This document shows, piece by piece, positions 15,695 through 25,442 of a DNA stretch of 64,000 bases (position 1 is its first letter; every line of letters starts with the position of its first letter). A program made the translations under genes and the position numbers. Source of the stretch: Parvibaculum sp039680535. GTDB lineage: Bacteria; Pseudomonadota; Alphaproteobacteria; Parvibaculales; Parvibaculaceae. The stretch covers positions 124,001 to 188,000 of the forward strand of contig NZ_JBDKSS010000013.1 of NCBI RefSeq assembly GCF_039680535.1. The letters are read 5' to 3'. The notes beneath the pieces are model-generated. The model had not been told where the DNA came from, did not search any database, and saw only the letters and a list, made by a program, of their open reading frames with translations.

Positions 15695-16729
15695 TCATTG
15701 ATTAGGGTCAATGACCCGATTTGGGACGCCAGGGCCCTGGGCTACCGAGCAGCTACCGCCGCCCAGCACGCAGAATTTCGCGCAGTGGCGGTGATTGAGT
15801 CTCACCGGGCGAAAGCTTTCCGCGAGCGTTGCGCCGAGATCGAATTGCGGATCGTCCGGCAGGAGAGTGCAGGCAATGACACGGGGAGAGGGTGCGCCCT
15901 TGCGCTTTACGATCATGCGGCTCGTTGCACACATGAGGCTTGCAGGATCGACATGCAATATGCCCCAGCAGGCCGCGGTGATCTCGGGAACTTCCGCGTC
16001 TTCATCCATTTCCGGGAAGAGAACGAGCGAGGTTGGATCGCGAGCGTCGAGCGGTATCCCCTCGCGCGCGAACAGCGCCGCGAAGCCTGCCCGTTCGCTC
16101 TCCTCCGGTTCTGCCGACCGGGTACGCCCGGCGACCGCAGGCGCAAAGCCCTCGCACGCCAGGAAGCGCAGGCCCTCCATGGTCCGCGCGAAGGACCCCA
16201 TGCCGCGCTCGCGGTCATGGAGCTCCTCCGTATAGTGATCGAGGCTGACGCGCAGGCGGAGTGACGTGCCGTAGCGGTCCCTGAGGCGCTGGAGTTCCCT
16301 TTGGCACCGGGAGCGCATCATTGGCTGCATGGCGTTTGTGAGGATGAGCACTTCGTGCCCGCGCGAAAGGGCCTCTTCCGCCATCTGGAAGATGTCCGGA
16401 TTCATGAAGGGCTCGCCACCGGTGAATCCGATCTGCCGTGTCGGCAGACCTTCCCGCGCAATCTCGTCGAGATAGGCAACCGCTTCAGCGGCCGTGATGT
16501 AGGAGAGACGATCCTCCGTCGGGCTCGAATGGATGTAGCAATTGGTGCATTCGATGTTGCAGAGCGTGCCGGTGTTGATCCAGAGCGTACCGAGTTCGCG
16601 GAATTCGACAGAAGCGCGCCGCTCCCCCTTGGCGGTGATGTCGGGGTGGGAAAACTTCGTCAGGGGCAGTCTTGCAGCGGCGAGTTCGTTCATGCTGCAC
16701 AAGCTAGCATCGGCCACCCGCTTCGCCAT
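15695..16729 (-). CDS. Radical SAM protein with additional C-terminal cysteines
   Basis: 344 residues. The radical SAM cluster motif is CNIECTNC (CxxxCxxC) in LWINTGTLCNIECTNCYIH, followed by the SAM-binding GFTGGEPFMNP. Further cysteines near the C-terminus (ACWGI, MCATS, ACTLL, HRHCAKFCVLGGGSC) suggest an auxiliary iron-sulfur cluster of the SPASM/twitch kind, though the spacing is not canonical. Start 16729 is the longest; ATG 16693 is an alternative, and neither has a strong ribosome site. Substrate unknown. Confidence 0.85.
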   Translation of the reverse strand: MAKRVADASLCSMNELAAARLPLTKFSHPDITAKGERRASVEFRELGTLWINTGTLCNIECTNCYIHSSPTEDRLSYITAAEAVAYLDEIAREGLPTRQIGFTGGEPFMNPDIFQMAEEALSRGHEVLILTNAMQPMMRSRCQRELQRLRDRYGTSLRLRVSLDHYTEELHDRERGMGSFARTMEGLRFLACEGFAPAVAGRTRSAEPEESERAGFAALFAREGIPLDARDPTSLVLFPEMDEDAEVPEITAACWGILHVDPASLMCATSRMIVKRKGAPSPRVIACTLLPDDPQFDLGATLAESFRPVRLNHRHCAKFCVLGGGSCSVAQGPGVPNRVIDPNQ

Positions 16730-16781
16730 TCACAAATGCGAGAGCTTCGATAGACTGTCAAAAAGCACTGGGGGGGGTGAC

Positions 16782-17801
16782 ATGCAGCACGAATTGACGG
16801 CGGGAGAGCTACTGGACGATCGGGGGCGCCTGCGTGAGGCCGGTTTCGCCAGAAGCGAGGTCAAGCGCTATCGGCGGCGCGCTATCGGCGCATCGCGTCT
16901 CCGGATCAAGGAGTGGAATTATTACTGCGCCCTGAACGACAGCTATGGAATTGCGCTGACGGTCGCGGACAACGGCTACATGGGTCTGCTCTCCGTTTCA
17001 TGGCTCGACTTCGCGACGCCGAAGACCAGCACCGAGAGCATCATGATCCCCTTTCCGATGGGACGTATGGCGTTGCCTGAAAGTGCGGATGCCGGCGACA
17101 TCGTGCAGCACCATCCGAAGATGTCGATCGCCTTCCGTCATGAACCGGGCGGACGGCGCATCGGCATTGATTGTCCGGGATTCGGCGGAGGCAAGGGGCT
17201 CAAGGGCGAGTTGCGCCTGTCGCAGCCGCCGATGGATCGCATGGTCATCGCGACGCCGTTTCCGCGTGCGCCGCGCGCTTTCTATTATAACCAGAAGATC
17301 AACTGCATGCCCGTTGAGGGCGAGGTGACGATGGGCGGGGAGAGCTTCCGTTTCGAGCCCGCGTCCGCGTTCGGCGTCCTCGACTGGGGTCGCGGCGTCT
17401 GGACCTATGACAATACCTGGTATTGGGGCTCGGCCTCCGGTCTCGTCGGCGGGCGTCCCTTCGGGTTCAATATCGGCTATGGCTTCGGTGACACGTCGGC
17501 GGCCACCGAGAACATGGTCTTTCTCGACGGGCATGCGCACAAGCTTACCGACATAGCCTTTCATATCCCGGCCGGCACCTATGATGGTGCGCCCTGGACC
17601 TTTACGAGCAGCGACGGGCGCTTCGAGATGGAGTTCGCGCCTGTCATTGACCGTAGTGCCGTATTCGATCTCAAGTTTCTGCGCTCGATTCAGCATCAGG
17701 TCTTCGGCCGGTTTACCGGCTTCGTGATCCTCGATGATGGAAGCAGGCTTGAGGTGAAGGATCTGCTCGGCTTCGCGGAGGAGGTCGAGAACCGCTGGTA
17801 G
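16782..17801 (+). CDS. DUF2804 domain-containing protein
   Basis: 339 residues, no signal peptide. It has the DUF2804 features: an N-terminal RRAIGASRLRIKEWNYYC block, MPVEGEV near the middle, a FGVLDWGRGVWTYDNTWYWG block and C-terminal QHQVFGRFTGFV. The fold is thought to be lipocalin-like, and the function is unknown. ATG 16782 follows a run of eight G's; the frame is open further upstream but antisense to the radical SAM gene. Divergently transcribed from that gene. Confidence 0.88.
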   Translation: MQHELTAGELLDDRGRLREAGFARSEVKRYRRRAIGASRLRIKEWNYYCALNDSYGIALTVADNGYMGLLSVSWLDFATPKTSTESIMIPFPMGRMALPESADAGDIVQHHPKMSIAFRHEPGGRRIGIDCPGFGGGKGLKGELRLSQPPMDRMVIATPFPRAPRAFYYNQKINCMPVEGEVTMGGESFRFEPASAFGVLDWGRGVWTYDNTWYWGSASGLVGGRPFGFNIGYGFGDTSAATENMVFLDGHAHKLTDIAFHIPAGTYDGAPWTFTSSDGRFEMEFAPVIDRSAVFDLKFLRSIQHQVFGRFTGFVILDDGSRLEVKDLLGFAEEVENRW

Positions 17802-17995
17802 CGATGACGTGGCGGCGGCCCTGCACGTTGACTTGAAAGCGGTGTTGGGATTTTCTTGTTTTAAACGAGCCTGTCCTCTTGGGCGGCCGGTCCGAATTTC
17901 AGTTCTTTGCTCAGCATCGTTTTCTGAGCCGCAAATTAGTTATGTGCCGCCGTTTTTCAGAAAGTGCATAGGGACTGCCGGAGCATTTTAGCGAC

Positions 17996-18754
17996 ATGTT
18001 GGGCCAGAAAACCGCCGAAGAACTCTTTATCGAGCCTCTCGCCGAACTGGAAAGCCGGCCGTCTCGCCCATGGCCGCCGACGAAGAAAATCGCGATTTTC
18101 TCCATCCAGAGAAGCGGGTCGACACATTTCTGCAACCTTCTGGGCAGCAGCAATGAGTTCGGCGAGCCGCGCGAGTGGCTCAATCAGCGGGCGCTCGATC
18201 TCTATCTCAAGAGCAGGAACATCAAGCACCTGCACTTCCCCGACTTCTTGCGGGACGTGTTGTTCAAGACCACGACGCCCAACGGCGTGTTCTCGATAAA
18301 CGTCCAGATGAACCAGTATATTCATTGGCGGGAAAGGGGCTTCGATCTTCTGTCGATCGGGTTTGACAAGGTGTTCTATCTCCAAAGAAGAGACAGGATC
18401 GCGCAAGCCTTCTCATTCACGAAGGCGCTTGCCACCGACCAGTGGATGGCGCATCAGGCGCCGAAGCGCGAGGTTCCGCCAGCTGCCATCGAGAATTCCC
18501 TGATCCTTCACGCGCTATATTCCTTCAGCAAATGGGAGGAATATTACAACCGCCATGTGGCGCACTGCGTCGACAGGACGTACTTCTACGAAGACCTCGT
18601 GGAGGATGCGGGCATCGTTCAATCGGTATTTCGCGAATGTGGCTTGGAATGCCGCGAGCCTGAGAAGCTGAGCAGCTCAGTCAAAGTGCAGCGTACGGAT
18701 GAAGACGATTTGAGGATTCGGCAATTCAGGAACTACCTCCTGGGAGCGGAGTGA
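17996..18754 (+). CDS. Stf0-like sulfotransferase
   Basis: 252 residues. The PAPS 5'-phosphosulfate loop is IFSIQRSGSTHFCNLLG, and the Stf0 (trehalose 2-sulfotransferase) pattern continues with GEPREWLN and YLQRRDRIAQAFSFTKAL. The acceptor cannot be read; a glycan or lipid is likely. It is a monocistronic gene with a 194-base AT-rich upstream gap and lies 169 bases before a tRNA gene. Base composition is visibly less GC-rich than its neighbours, so acquisition near the tRNA is possible. Confidence 0.8.
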   Translation: MLGQKTAEELFIEPLAELESRPSRPWPPTKKIAIFSIQRSGSTHFCNLLGSSNEFGEPREWLNQRALDLYLKSRNIKHLHFPDFLRDVLFKTTTPNGVFSINVQMNQYIHWRERGFDLLSIGFDKVFYLQRRDRIAQAFSFTKALATDQWMAHQAPKREVPPAAIENSLILHALYSFSKWEEYYNRHVAHCVDRTYFYEDLVEDAGIVQSVFRECGLECREPEKLSSSVKVQRTDEDDLRIRQFRNYLLGAE

Positions 18755-18885
18755 GCCAAGGGGCGCCTTCCGGCCTGGGCCAATCTTGCGGGGAGAAAGA
18801 CCTCTGAGGCTCCAGGGCACGTGACCCCGCCGACCGCCCCGGTCAGAAGAATGCCGGTGTTTGCCCCTGCCGCGTGTGCAACCCC

Positions 18886-18914
18886 TTGCGCTGATATCGG
18901 CCATCGGGCTAAAC
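18886..18914 (+). promoter_or_regulatory. Promoter of the tRNA-Gly gene
   Basis: TTGCGC, 17 bases, CTAAAC, ending ten bases before the tRNA 5' end. Confidence 0.5.
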
Positions 18915-18923
18915 AGACGGCGC

Positions 18924-18997
18924 GCGGGTGTAGCTCAATGGTAGAGCAGAAGCTTCCCAAGCTTACGACGAGGGTTCGATTCCCTTCACCCGCTCCA
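18924..18997 (+). tRNA. tRNA-Gly (anticodon CCC)
   Basis: A 74-base cloverleaf with encoded CCA. The acceptor stem is GCGGGTG/CACCCGC, the D-arm contains AGCTCAATGGTAGAGC, and the anticodon loop TTCCCAA reads CCC. The T-arm AGGGTTCGATTCCCT carries the invariant TTCGA. The discriminator is T18994. Confidence 0.97.
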
Positions 18998-19112
18998 TTT
19001 GCCGGCTTTGTCGACTATTTTTGGACTCTGGCAGGCAGAAGAATCCGCCTCGCCAGGCCGGTCATGCGCCGAATGGCTGCTGGCGGGGGCATTTGCCCCT
19101 GGGCGAAGGCCC

Positions 19113-19394
19113 TCATTTGATCATGTAGATATATGCGGTGCTGACGCCATACTTGCTGGCGAGGTCGGCAACCTTCGCGCCCTTCTTGCGTGCCGCAAGA
19201 ATGGACTTTCGCATTTCCGCCGCCTCCGCGCGCGTGCGTTTCGCGCGCTTGCGCCGGCCTTGACCCTTTGCCGGCTTTGAGGCTTTCGCCTTTTTCTGCT
19301 GACGCTTCTCCGCCGCATCGGACTGCTTCAGCAACTTCTCGACCTGAAGAACGATCTTGGCGAGTTGGGTCTTCTGCCGTTTTGAGAGCAACAA
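19113..19394 (-). CDS. Small basic helix-turn-helix protein
   Basis: About 93 residues from TTG 19394, which has AGGGA eight bases upstream; GTG 19439 would give 108. The middle is very rich in Lys, Arg and Ala (KRQQKKAKASKPAKGQGRRK) and probably binds nucleic acid nonspecifically. The C-terminus, KVADLASKYGVSTAYIYMIK, is a resolvase/Hin-type HTH. It lies just downstream of tRNA-Gly on the opposite strand. Role unknown; no recombinase domain is present. Confidence 0.6.
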   Translation of the reverse strand: MLLSKRQKTQLAKIVLQVEKLLKQSDAAEKRQQKKAKASKPAKGQGRRKRAKRTRAEAAEMRKSILAARKKGAKVADLASKYGVSTAYIYMIK

Positions 19395-19737
19395 TTTACT
19401 GATCCCTGTAGATAGCGCACTAATATGAAGAATATGCACAATGTACGTGGAAAGTCATTCCGCGTCCCAGCTTTTTGAAAGTGTGTGGATGCATTTCCTC
19501 TAAATTCTCAGCACTCGGTCGAGTAATCGCATTGCGTAAATCTTTCGCAAGGCGTCTGGTGGGGCTGTAACGGATACGAAATTCGGTACGATCTCTTGTT
19601 GATGCGACGCAGGCCGCCGATCAATGATCGTCCGGAAGGACCTATTCGCGGCGCCGGATCGAGTAACCTTGATTATGTGCGTTACTGTTATCTGCGTCGA
19701 AGTCATGAAGTAAATTGTTAGTTGTAACAGCGCTGAT
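19395..19737. other. AT-rich intergenic region
   Basis: Roughly 340 bases between divergent genes. It must contain the promoters of the HTH gene and the deaminase gene, but no repeat, RNA or reliable promoter pair could be assigned. Confidence 0.4.
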
Positions 19738-20454
<717 letters not shown>

Positions 20455-20495
20455 GCGCAGCCTCGCCGTAACCGGCGGGGAGCCGAGGGGGCTGA

Positions 20496-21200
20496 ATGAC
20501 AACCGACTACAACGAGATTGCCGAACAGTTCTCAGCCAACGTCGACCGGATGCCGGGCAACCGGCTCTACGAGCGCCCCGCGACGATCGCGCTGCTGCCG
20601 CCGCTCAAGGACATCGACGTTCTCGATGCAGGCTGCGGCAGCGGCTTCTACACCGACTACGCCATCAAGGCCGGGGCGCGGGTGGTGGCCTTCGACCCCT
20701 CGCAGGGAATGATCGATCAGGCGCTCGCGCGACTGGGGGATGCGCGTTGCGAGCTTCATTGCTGCCAGTCTTCCGAACTTCGCACGGCGATCGGAGACCG
20801 GAAGTTTGATCTCATACTGTCGAATCTCGTCATGCACTATGTGCGGGACCTGGCCCCCGAGTTTCGTTATCTGGCCGCCGCGCTTAAGCCCGATGGCAAA
20901 ATCATCGTTTCGATGAAGCACCCGATAATTCACACCGCCCATGTAATGAAATTTGGATATCGCTGGGTCGGCCTCGTCAGCCTGAACTGGCCATGGGCGG
21001 GCGGACCGGTGAACCATGTGCAGCGCCCTCTCGGAGAGATCACGTCTGCGATCTATGATGCAGGGCTTTCCATCGAACGCATGGTCGAGGCCGAGCCGTT
21101 GCCTGAAATGGAACGCGTCGATCCCTCGGGCTATTTTTTCGCGAAGCGCTTTCCCTTCTTTATCCATTTCGTTTTGACGCATCGCCGCTTTGCGGAGTAG
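20496..21200 (+). CDS. Class I SAM-dependent methyltransferase
   Basis: 234 residues. Motif I is DVLDAGCGSGFYTDYAIKAG, followed by the acidic residue in VVAFDPSQGMIDQA and motif IV in FDLILSNLVMHYV. The pattern is of the ubiquinone/menaquinone methyltransferase type (Methyltransf_11), and the substrate is undetermined. ATG 20496 has GAGGGGG upstream. Probably in one unit with the deaminase. Confidence 0.88.
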   Translation: MTTDYNEIAEQFSANVDRMPGNRLYERPATIALLPPLKDIDVLDAGCGSGFYTDYAIKAGARVVAFDPSQGMIDQALARLGDARCELHCCQSSELRTAIGDRKFDLILSNLVMHYVRDLAPEFRYLAAALKPDGKIIVSMKHPIIHTAHVMKFGYRWVGLVSLNWPWAGGPVNHVQRPLGEITSAIYDAGLSIERMVEAEPLPEMERVDPSGYFFAKRFPFFIHFVLTHRRFAE

Positions 21201-21249
21201 CAGGGAAAAATAATTGCTGTACAGACGAAAGCGCCATCCCTCCCTCTTT

Positions 21250-21289
21250 GGCACATTGAATGGTGAGCGGGTTCACCGTTCAATGTGCC
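21250..21289. repeat. Long inverted repeat (17-18 bp arms)
   Basis: GGCACATTGAATGGTGA (21250-21266) and TTCACCGTTCAATGTGCC (21272-21289) are inverted copies with one mismatch around a GCGGG loop. No T-run follows on either strand. It lies in the 285-base gap between the methyltransferase and the nucleotidyltransferase; it could be an operator or an RNA hairpin. Confidence 0.7.
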
Positions 21290-21485
21290 CGTGGGTTCGC
21301 TGGTGCAATATTTTTCCATGACGCTTCGCACCCGGACGGGGTGTCGACTTGTATCAATTTGGATGCATCCACGCGAACGCTGAGCGCTAAAATCTGATAC
21401 TTCGAATCCAGCCGGATGAGCGGAAGGCTCATACGGGATGCCGTGGTTCTCCGCGGATTTGGAATTTCGGAGGGGATTTTCCAGC

Positions 21486-22310
21486 ATGTCGCGCGTCGCA
21501 AGCCAACCCGCACCAGCGCAGGATCCCATCGTCGCCAGCGTCGCTGCAGCGTTGAGCGGTGTATCCGGCGTGACTGCGGTCGCCGTCGGCGGCTCGCGTG
21601 CCATCGGTACGGCGGATGCGGGCTCCGACTATGACATCATCGCGTTCGAGAGCCGGCTTGGAGCGATAAATAAGGAGCAGCTGAATGCAGCAGCGTCCCG
21701 TCTGGCCGGTCCAGGGGTTGCGCTGTCGCCCAATGGCAATCTGGTGAACCTCACCATATCGGGGCAGAAGGTAGAGATCCTTGTCCGCTCTCTCGACGTC
21801 ATTGCGGGTGAGATAGAAGCGGCGAGGCAGGGCATCTTCAAGCGAACCCTCCATCCGCTGCACCCGATCGGCTATCTCACGACCATCATCATCAGCTATG
21901 TCGTCTACGCGCTGCCGGTCCACGATCCGGAGCATGTGCTGCGAGATCTCATTCGGAGGGCGACGCCCTATCCCGAAATGCTGCGTTCACGAATGATTTC
22001 GACGTTTCGTACGGAGGCAGAATTCGCGTTGATTCACGCATCGAAGGTTCGCTCGCCACTCGATCTGCCTTATCTGACGGCGCTTTACGCGCAGGCCATC
22101 GCCTGCTGGCAGCTCATGCTCTTTGCGATCAATCGCCGGTATCCGGTCATCGACAAGGGCGGCATGCGTCTCATCATGGGTATGCCGCAGCATCCGCAGA
22201 ACTTCCAGTTCCGCACGATGAAGATGCTCAGAGACATCGCCTCGGAGGATCTACAGACCGCACGCACGGATGCGGTGAAGCTGCATCGTGAAATCATCGC
22301 TTTCAGGTAA
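21486..22310 (+). CDS. Nucleotidyltransferase-fold protein
   Basis: 274 residues from ATG 21486 (AGGGG ten bases upstream; the frame opens at 21438). The pol-beta-type motif is AVGGSRAIGTADAGSDYDII: GGSR followed by the two metal-binding Asp residues, with a third acidic residue probably in KVEILVRSLDVI. The helical C-terminal half resembles the DUF4037-type substrate domain. It could modify small molecules or RNA. Monocistronic. Confidence 0.75.
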   Translation: MSRVASQPAPAQDPIVASVAAALSGVSGVTAVAVGGSRAIGTADAGSDYDIIAFESRLGAINKEQLNAAASRLAGPGVALSPNGNLVNLTISGQKVEILVRSLDVIAGEIEAARQGIFKRTLHPLHPIGYLTTIIISYVVYALPVHDPEHVLRDLIRRATPYPEMLRSRMISTFRTEAEFALIHASKVRSPLDLPYLTALYAQAIACWQLMLFAINRRYPVIDKGGMRLIMGMPQHPQNFQFRTMKMLRDIASEDLQTARTDAVKLHREIIAFR

Positions 22311-22468
22311 TTGCGACAGCTTTCGTGCGTTCAGGAACCAAAGGCCTCTGTGTCAGTTTGGTCGATTAAGGATAGCGGTTGCTCTCGAATTGGAATGGTT
22401 GCGCCTCGATGATTGACGGCTTCGAGGGGCATATTTTCCAAGACAAAATTCTATCTTCTGGGGGATTT

Positions 22469-23236
22469 ATGAAATTTCGTTTTACGGTGGTGCTCGCGGC
22501 CCTCGCTGCCTTGATCTCTCTGCCGGCCTTCGCCGCGGAAGAGCAGGGCGAGGTGAGCGGTACTGCCCAGGTCGATATCCTGCACGGACCGGGCTACTAC
22601 GTGACGGGCGCGGGCGGCTGGAGCTGGCTGTCATACGATCCATCGAAGCACTACGACGATATCAACGAGGATAGTCGCGACGTCGGCGTCTACGATTTCA
22701 ACTTCGACAATTCCTGGATCATTTCCGGCGCGATCGGCACCCGGCTGTTCTACGACATCCTCAAGGAGGGTGATGACCTGCGGGGCGAACTCGAGCTCGC
22801 TTACGCGAAATACGATCTTTCCTCCATCACTGCGACGGGCAGCGAAGGTCCGGCGGATATCTGGCCGACAGACAGTGAGCCGTATGTCGATCACTATGGC
22901 AGCTTGTCCGGCGATGTCTCTGTCGTGACCCTGCTTGCCAACTTCTGGTACGACCTGCCCATCGAAGGTCCGGTTGTGCCTTATGCGGGCGGCGGTCTTG
23001 GTATCGCCTGGGTCGATTACTCCGTGGCCGGAACCGGGGGGAATACCGGTCGGACGTCAATCGACGGCAGCAAGAACGAAACCGATTTTGCATATCAGCT
23101 GGGTTTGGGCGTCAGGGCACCGCTCGGGGACAGCGTGAGTGTCGATGTTGGCTATCGTTGGAGATCCATTCTGATGAGCGGAGACGCGAATCTGAACTCC
23201 AACAACCTGCTTATCGGGTTGTCTCTGCATTTCTGA
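22469..23236 (+). CDS. Outer membrane beta-barrel protein
   Basis: 255 residues from ATG 22469 (GGGGGA upstream). A signal peptide ends at PAFA. The mature part has alternating hydrophobic strands typical of 8-stranded OmpA/OmpX-like barrels (GYYVTGAGGWSWL, ISGAIGTRLFY, LRGELELAYAKY, VVPYAGGGLGIAWVDY, FAYQLGLGVRAPL) and the expected C-terminal aromatic LIGLSLHF. First gene of a run of five co-directional secreted or outer-membrane protein genes; 63 bases separate it from the next. Confidence 0.82.
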   Translation: MKFRFTVVLAALAALISLPAFAAEEQGEVSGTAQVDILHGPGYYVTGAGGWSWLSYDPSKHYDDINEDSRDVGVYDFNFDNSWIISGAIGTRLFYDILKEGDDLRGELELAYAKYDLSSITATGSEGPADIWPTDSEPYVDHYGSLSGDVSVVTLLANFWYDLPIEGPVVPYAGGGLGIAWVDYSVAGTGGNTGRTSIDGSKNETDFAYQLGLGVRAPLGDSVSVDVGYRWRSILMSGDANLNSNNLLIGLSLHF

Positions 23237-23299
23237 AATCAACTGGGAACGGGGCGAGGCTGATGCGGCCTCGTCCAAATTTAGAAGGGTAGGCAAATC

Positions 23300-25393
23300 A
23301 TGAATAGATCTAAGGCGCTATTCCTCGGCGTCGCTACCGTGGCTCTGATGAGTGGTAGAGCTTACGCGGCGAATGTCGAGTTCTTCCAGGGCCCCAATCC
23401 GATCGATGGCGTGTACTTCAACCAGTACATCGACAACTATCTGGTCGCGTTCACCGATAACTCCTATTCGGTGCATACGCCGATCTTCGGAGCTGACGCG
23501 TTCGGTTCGCAGCAGGGCGCGAACTTCCTGGATACCACCGGGTCGCTCTCCTCTCCGCTGCTCGTTTCGACGACCGTGGACTATGTGGACAATGTCCTCG
23601 GCCTCGAAGCGGCGATCGCTGTCAACCAGGACTTCAACACCTTCGGCTCCTACAACTACGCCTATATCTATCAGGGCGTTTCGAACGAAATCGCCGCGGT
23701 GACGAACTGGGGCGATGCGGCCGGCGGCGGCACGCAGTACGGCAGCAACCTCGTCAATGGCGCCTTCCTGAAGACGGACATCACGCCCTATGTCGACGGC
23801 AACACCGTCTATAACGGCGTGACTGACATCTATCAGCAGCTCTACCAGGGCACGCCTGTCGGTCCCTTCACCTATGGCGACGTCTATTCGTTCCATCAGA
23901 CGGTGACGAACTTCCAGGTTGCTGCGGCGCTCAACGGAGGCAGCGCGGTGATCGATGGGCATGTGCCCGCGACGCAGGCTGACGTTGACGCGGCTCTGGC
24001 GGCGGATCCGACTTCGACGCTTCAGGTTGGCGATCCGATCAACTCGGTTCAGTATGCGGCCAACTCGGTCAACGCGGCTGGCGTTGCCGGTCTCGACGGC
24101 ATGCCGATCTCCGTCAATCTCTATCAAGAGTTCTATCTGGGCGACCCGTACGCGTTTAGCGTCGGACCGTACACCAACACCTATGCCCAGATGTGGTCGC
24201 AGAACTTCGCCGGCGCGTACTCGCCGAACGGTCTGCCGAACCTTCCTGCTGGCGATCCGAAGGTTACCGGCATCGACCAGGTGGCCCTGGCTTCCATCAA
24301 CACCGCGACGCTTTCGAGCGGCACGGAGAGCGGCAACTTCGAAGTCGGCAATGTTACTGTCGAAGCGAAGTCGAACCTCTATGGTGGCGGCAATATCTTC
24401 GGCGGCGGCAACATCTTCGGCTTCGCCAGCGGCTCCTACGCGAACCAGTATGCCTTCTTCAATGGTTCGTCGCCGTACACCTCCAATATGATCCTCGCGA
24501 CGACCGATCCTGAGGTCTGGAACAACGCGTATTCGAACGGCTACGTCTATTTCAATAACTTCGACAATGGCAATCTGTTCAACCACATTCCGGCCGGCAA
24601 CGTCACCGGTGTGGGCAATGTCGATATTTCCGACGATTCGCAGTATCTGCGCACCGTCGTGAACACCCTTGCGGTCGACAACCCGGCGACGGGCAATGTC
24701 AGCGATCCTGTTCCCAATGACGGCACGTTGTCGCTCGCGGGAACTTTCTCGCAGGTCGTGACCGACTATCAGCAGATCTGGTGGTCGAGCTACTACCAGA
24801 ACTACAACGGCTGGAACACGGCCCTCGCTCTGACCGACAACGGCGTCGCCAAGATCGATGGACTTGACCAGACGAATGTCACCGTCCTGAACTCGATTGC
24901 GGCCGGCGACATCACCACGACGGTCGGCGGTATCGACCAGGCGGCGCAGGATTACGCCATCTGGGCTGTCAACACCGCCGAGGCTTCCGGCACGACGGCA
25001 AAGGTCGACAACGTGACGCAGCAAGGGTCGCTGTCGGTTAACTCGATCTCCGCAGGCGTCCTCAACGGCGATACGGAGCTGACGGTCAACCAGGTGTCGC
25101 ATAACCCCGGCGGCGATAATGATCTGTTTGTCATTAACGCGGCCTATGCCGATGGTGACAAGACTGCGTCCATGAACAATGTGTCGCAGCTGGCCTTGAG
25201 CTCGGTCAATACGATCACGGCTGCGGGCGTGAGCGGACTGGCGACGATCAATCAGGTCTCGGACAGCACCGATCAGATCCTGACCAACTCGATCTACGCC
25301 TACGGCAGTGCTTCGACCGCCATCAACGGCGCGTCGCAGGCTGCGATCAACCGCATCAACACGATTACCGCGACGGTTCCCACCGTCGAGTAA
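23300..25393 (+). CDS. Large secreted repeat protein, putative fibre/adhesin (HfaD-like position)
   Basis: 697 residues with a signal peptide cleaved after AYA (about residue 23). Composition is extreme: rich in Asn, Ala, Thr, Ser, Tyr and Gln, with almost no Cys, Arg or His. From about residue 517 to the end there are seven imperfect units of about 25 residues, e.g. VDNVTQQGSLSVNSISAG and MNNVSQLALSSVNTITAAG. The shared pattern is hydrophobic-[DN]-x-x-x-Q, then 6-11 residues, then N-[STA]-[IA]-x-A; one isolated copy lies at about 325. Gln/Asn/Ala spacing recalls curlin repeats and suggests a beta-solenoid or amyloid. Export through the nearby CsgG/HfaB channel is inferred. Confidence 0.72.
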   Translation: MNRSKALFLGVATVALMSGRAYAANVEFFQGPNPIDGVYFNQYIDNYLVAFTDNSYSVHTPIFGADAFGSQQGANFLDTTGSLSSPLLVSTTVDYVDNVLGLEAAIAVNQDFNTFGSYNYAYIYQGVSNEIAAVTNWGDAAGGGTQYGSNLVNGAFLKTDITPYVDGNTVYNGVTDIYQQLYQGTPVGPFTYGDVYSFHQTVTNFQVAAALNGGSAVIDGHVPATQADVDAALAADPTSTLQVGDPINSVQYAANSVNAAGVAGLDGMPISVNLYQEFYLGDPYAFSVGPYTNTYAQMWSQNFAGAYSPNGLPNLPAGDPKVTGIDQVALASINTATLSSGTESGNFEVGNVTVEAKSNLYGGGNIFGGGNIFGFASGSYANQYAFFNGSSPYTSNMILATTDPEVWNNAYSNGYVYFNNFDNGNLFNHIPAGNVTGVGNVDISDDSQYLRTVVNTLAVDNPATGNVSDPVPNDGTLSLAGTFSQVVTDYQQIWWSSYYQNYNGWNTALALTDNGVAKIDGLDQTNVTVLNSIAAGDITTTVGGIDQAAQDYAIWAVNTAEASGTTAKVDNVTQQGSLSVNSISAGVLNGDTELTVNQVSHNPGGDNDLFVINAAYADGDKTASMNNVSQLALSSVNTITAAGVSGLATINQVSDSTDQILTNSIYAYGSASTAINGASQAAINRINTITATVPTVE

Positions 25394-25418
25394 TGCACGC
25401 GGTTGTTTGACGATAACC

Positions 25419-25442
25419 GGGAGGGGCAATCCAGCCCCTCCC
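25419..25442 (+). other. Intercistronic hairpin without T-run
   Basis: GGGAGGGGC and GCCCCTCCC form a perfect nine-base-pair stem with an AATCCA loop, 25 bases after the 697-residue gene. The lack of a T-run makes full termination unlikely. RNA stabilisation or partial termination, giving more of the upstream gene product, is possible. Confidence 0.6.

Noticed and set aside
18924..18997. tRNA-Gly as an attachment site of an integrated element
   Set aside because: By eye I found no direct repeat of the tRNA 3' end downstream and no integrase gene, so an intact island is not supported.
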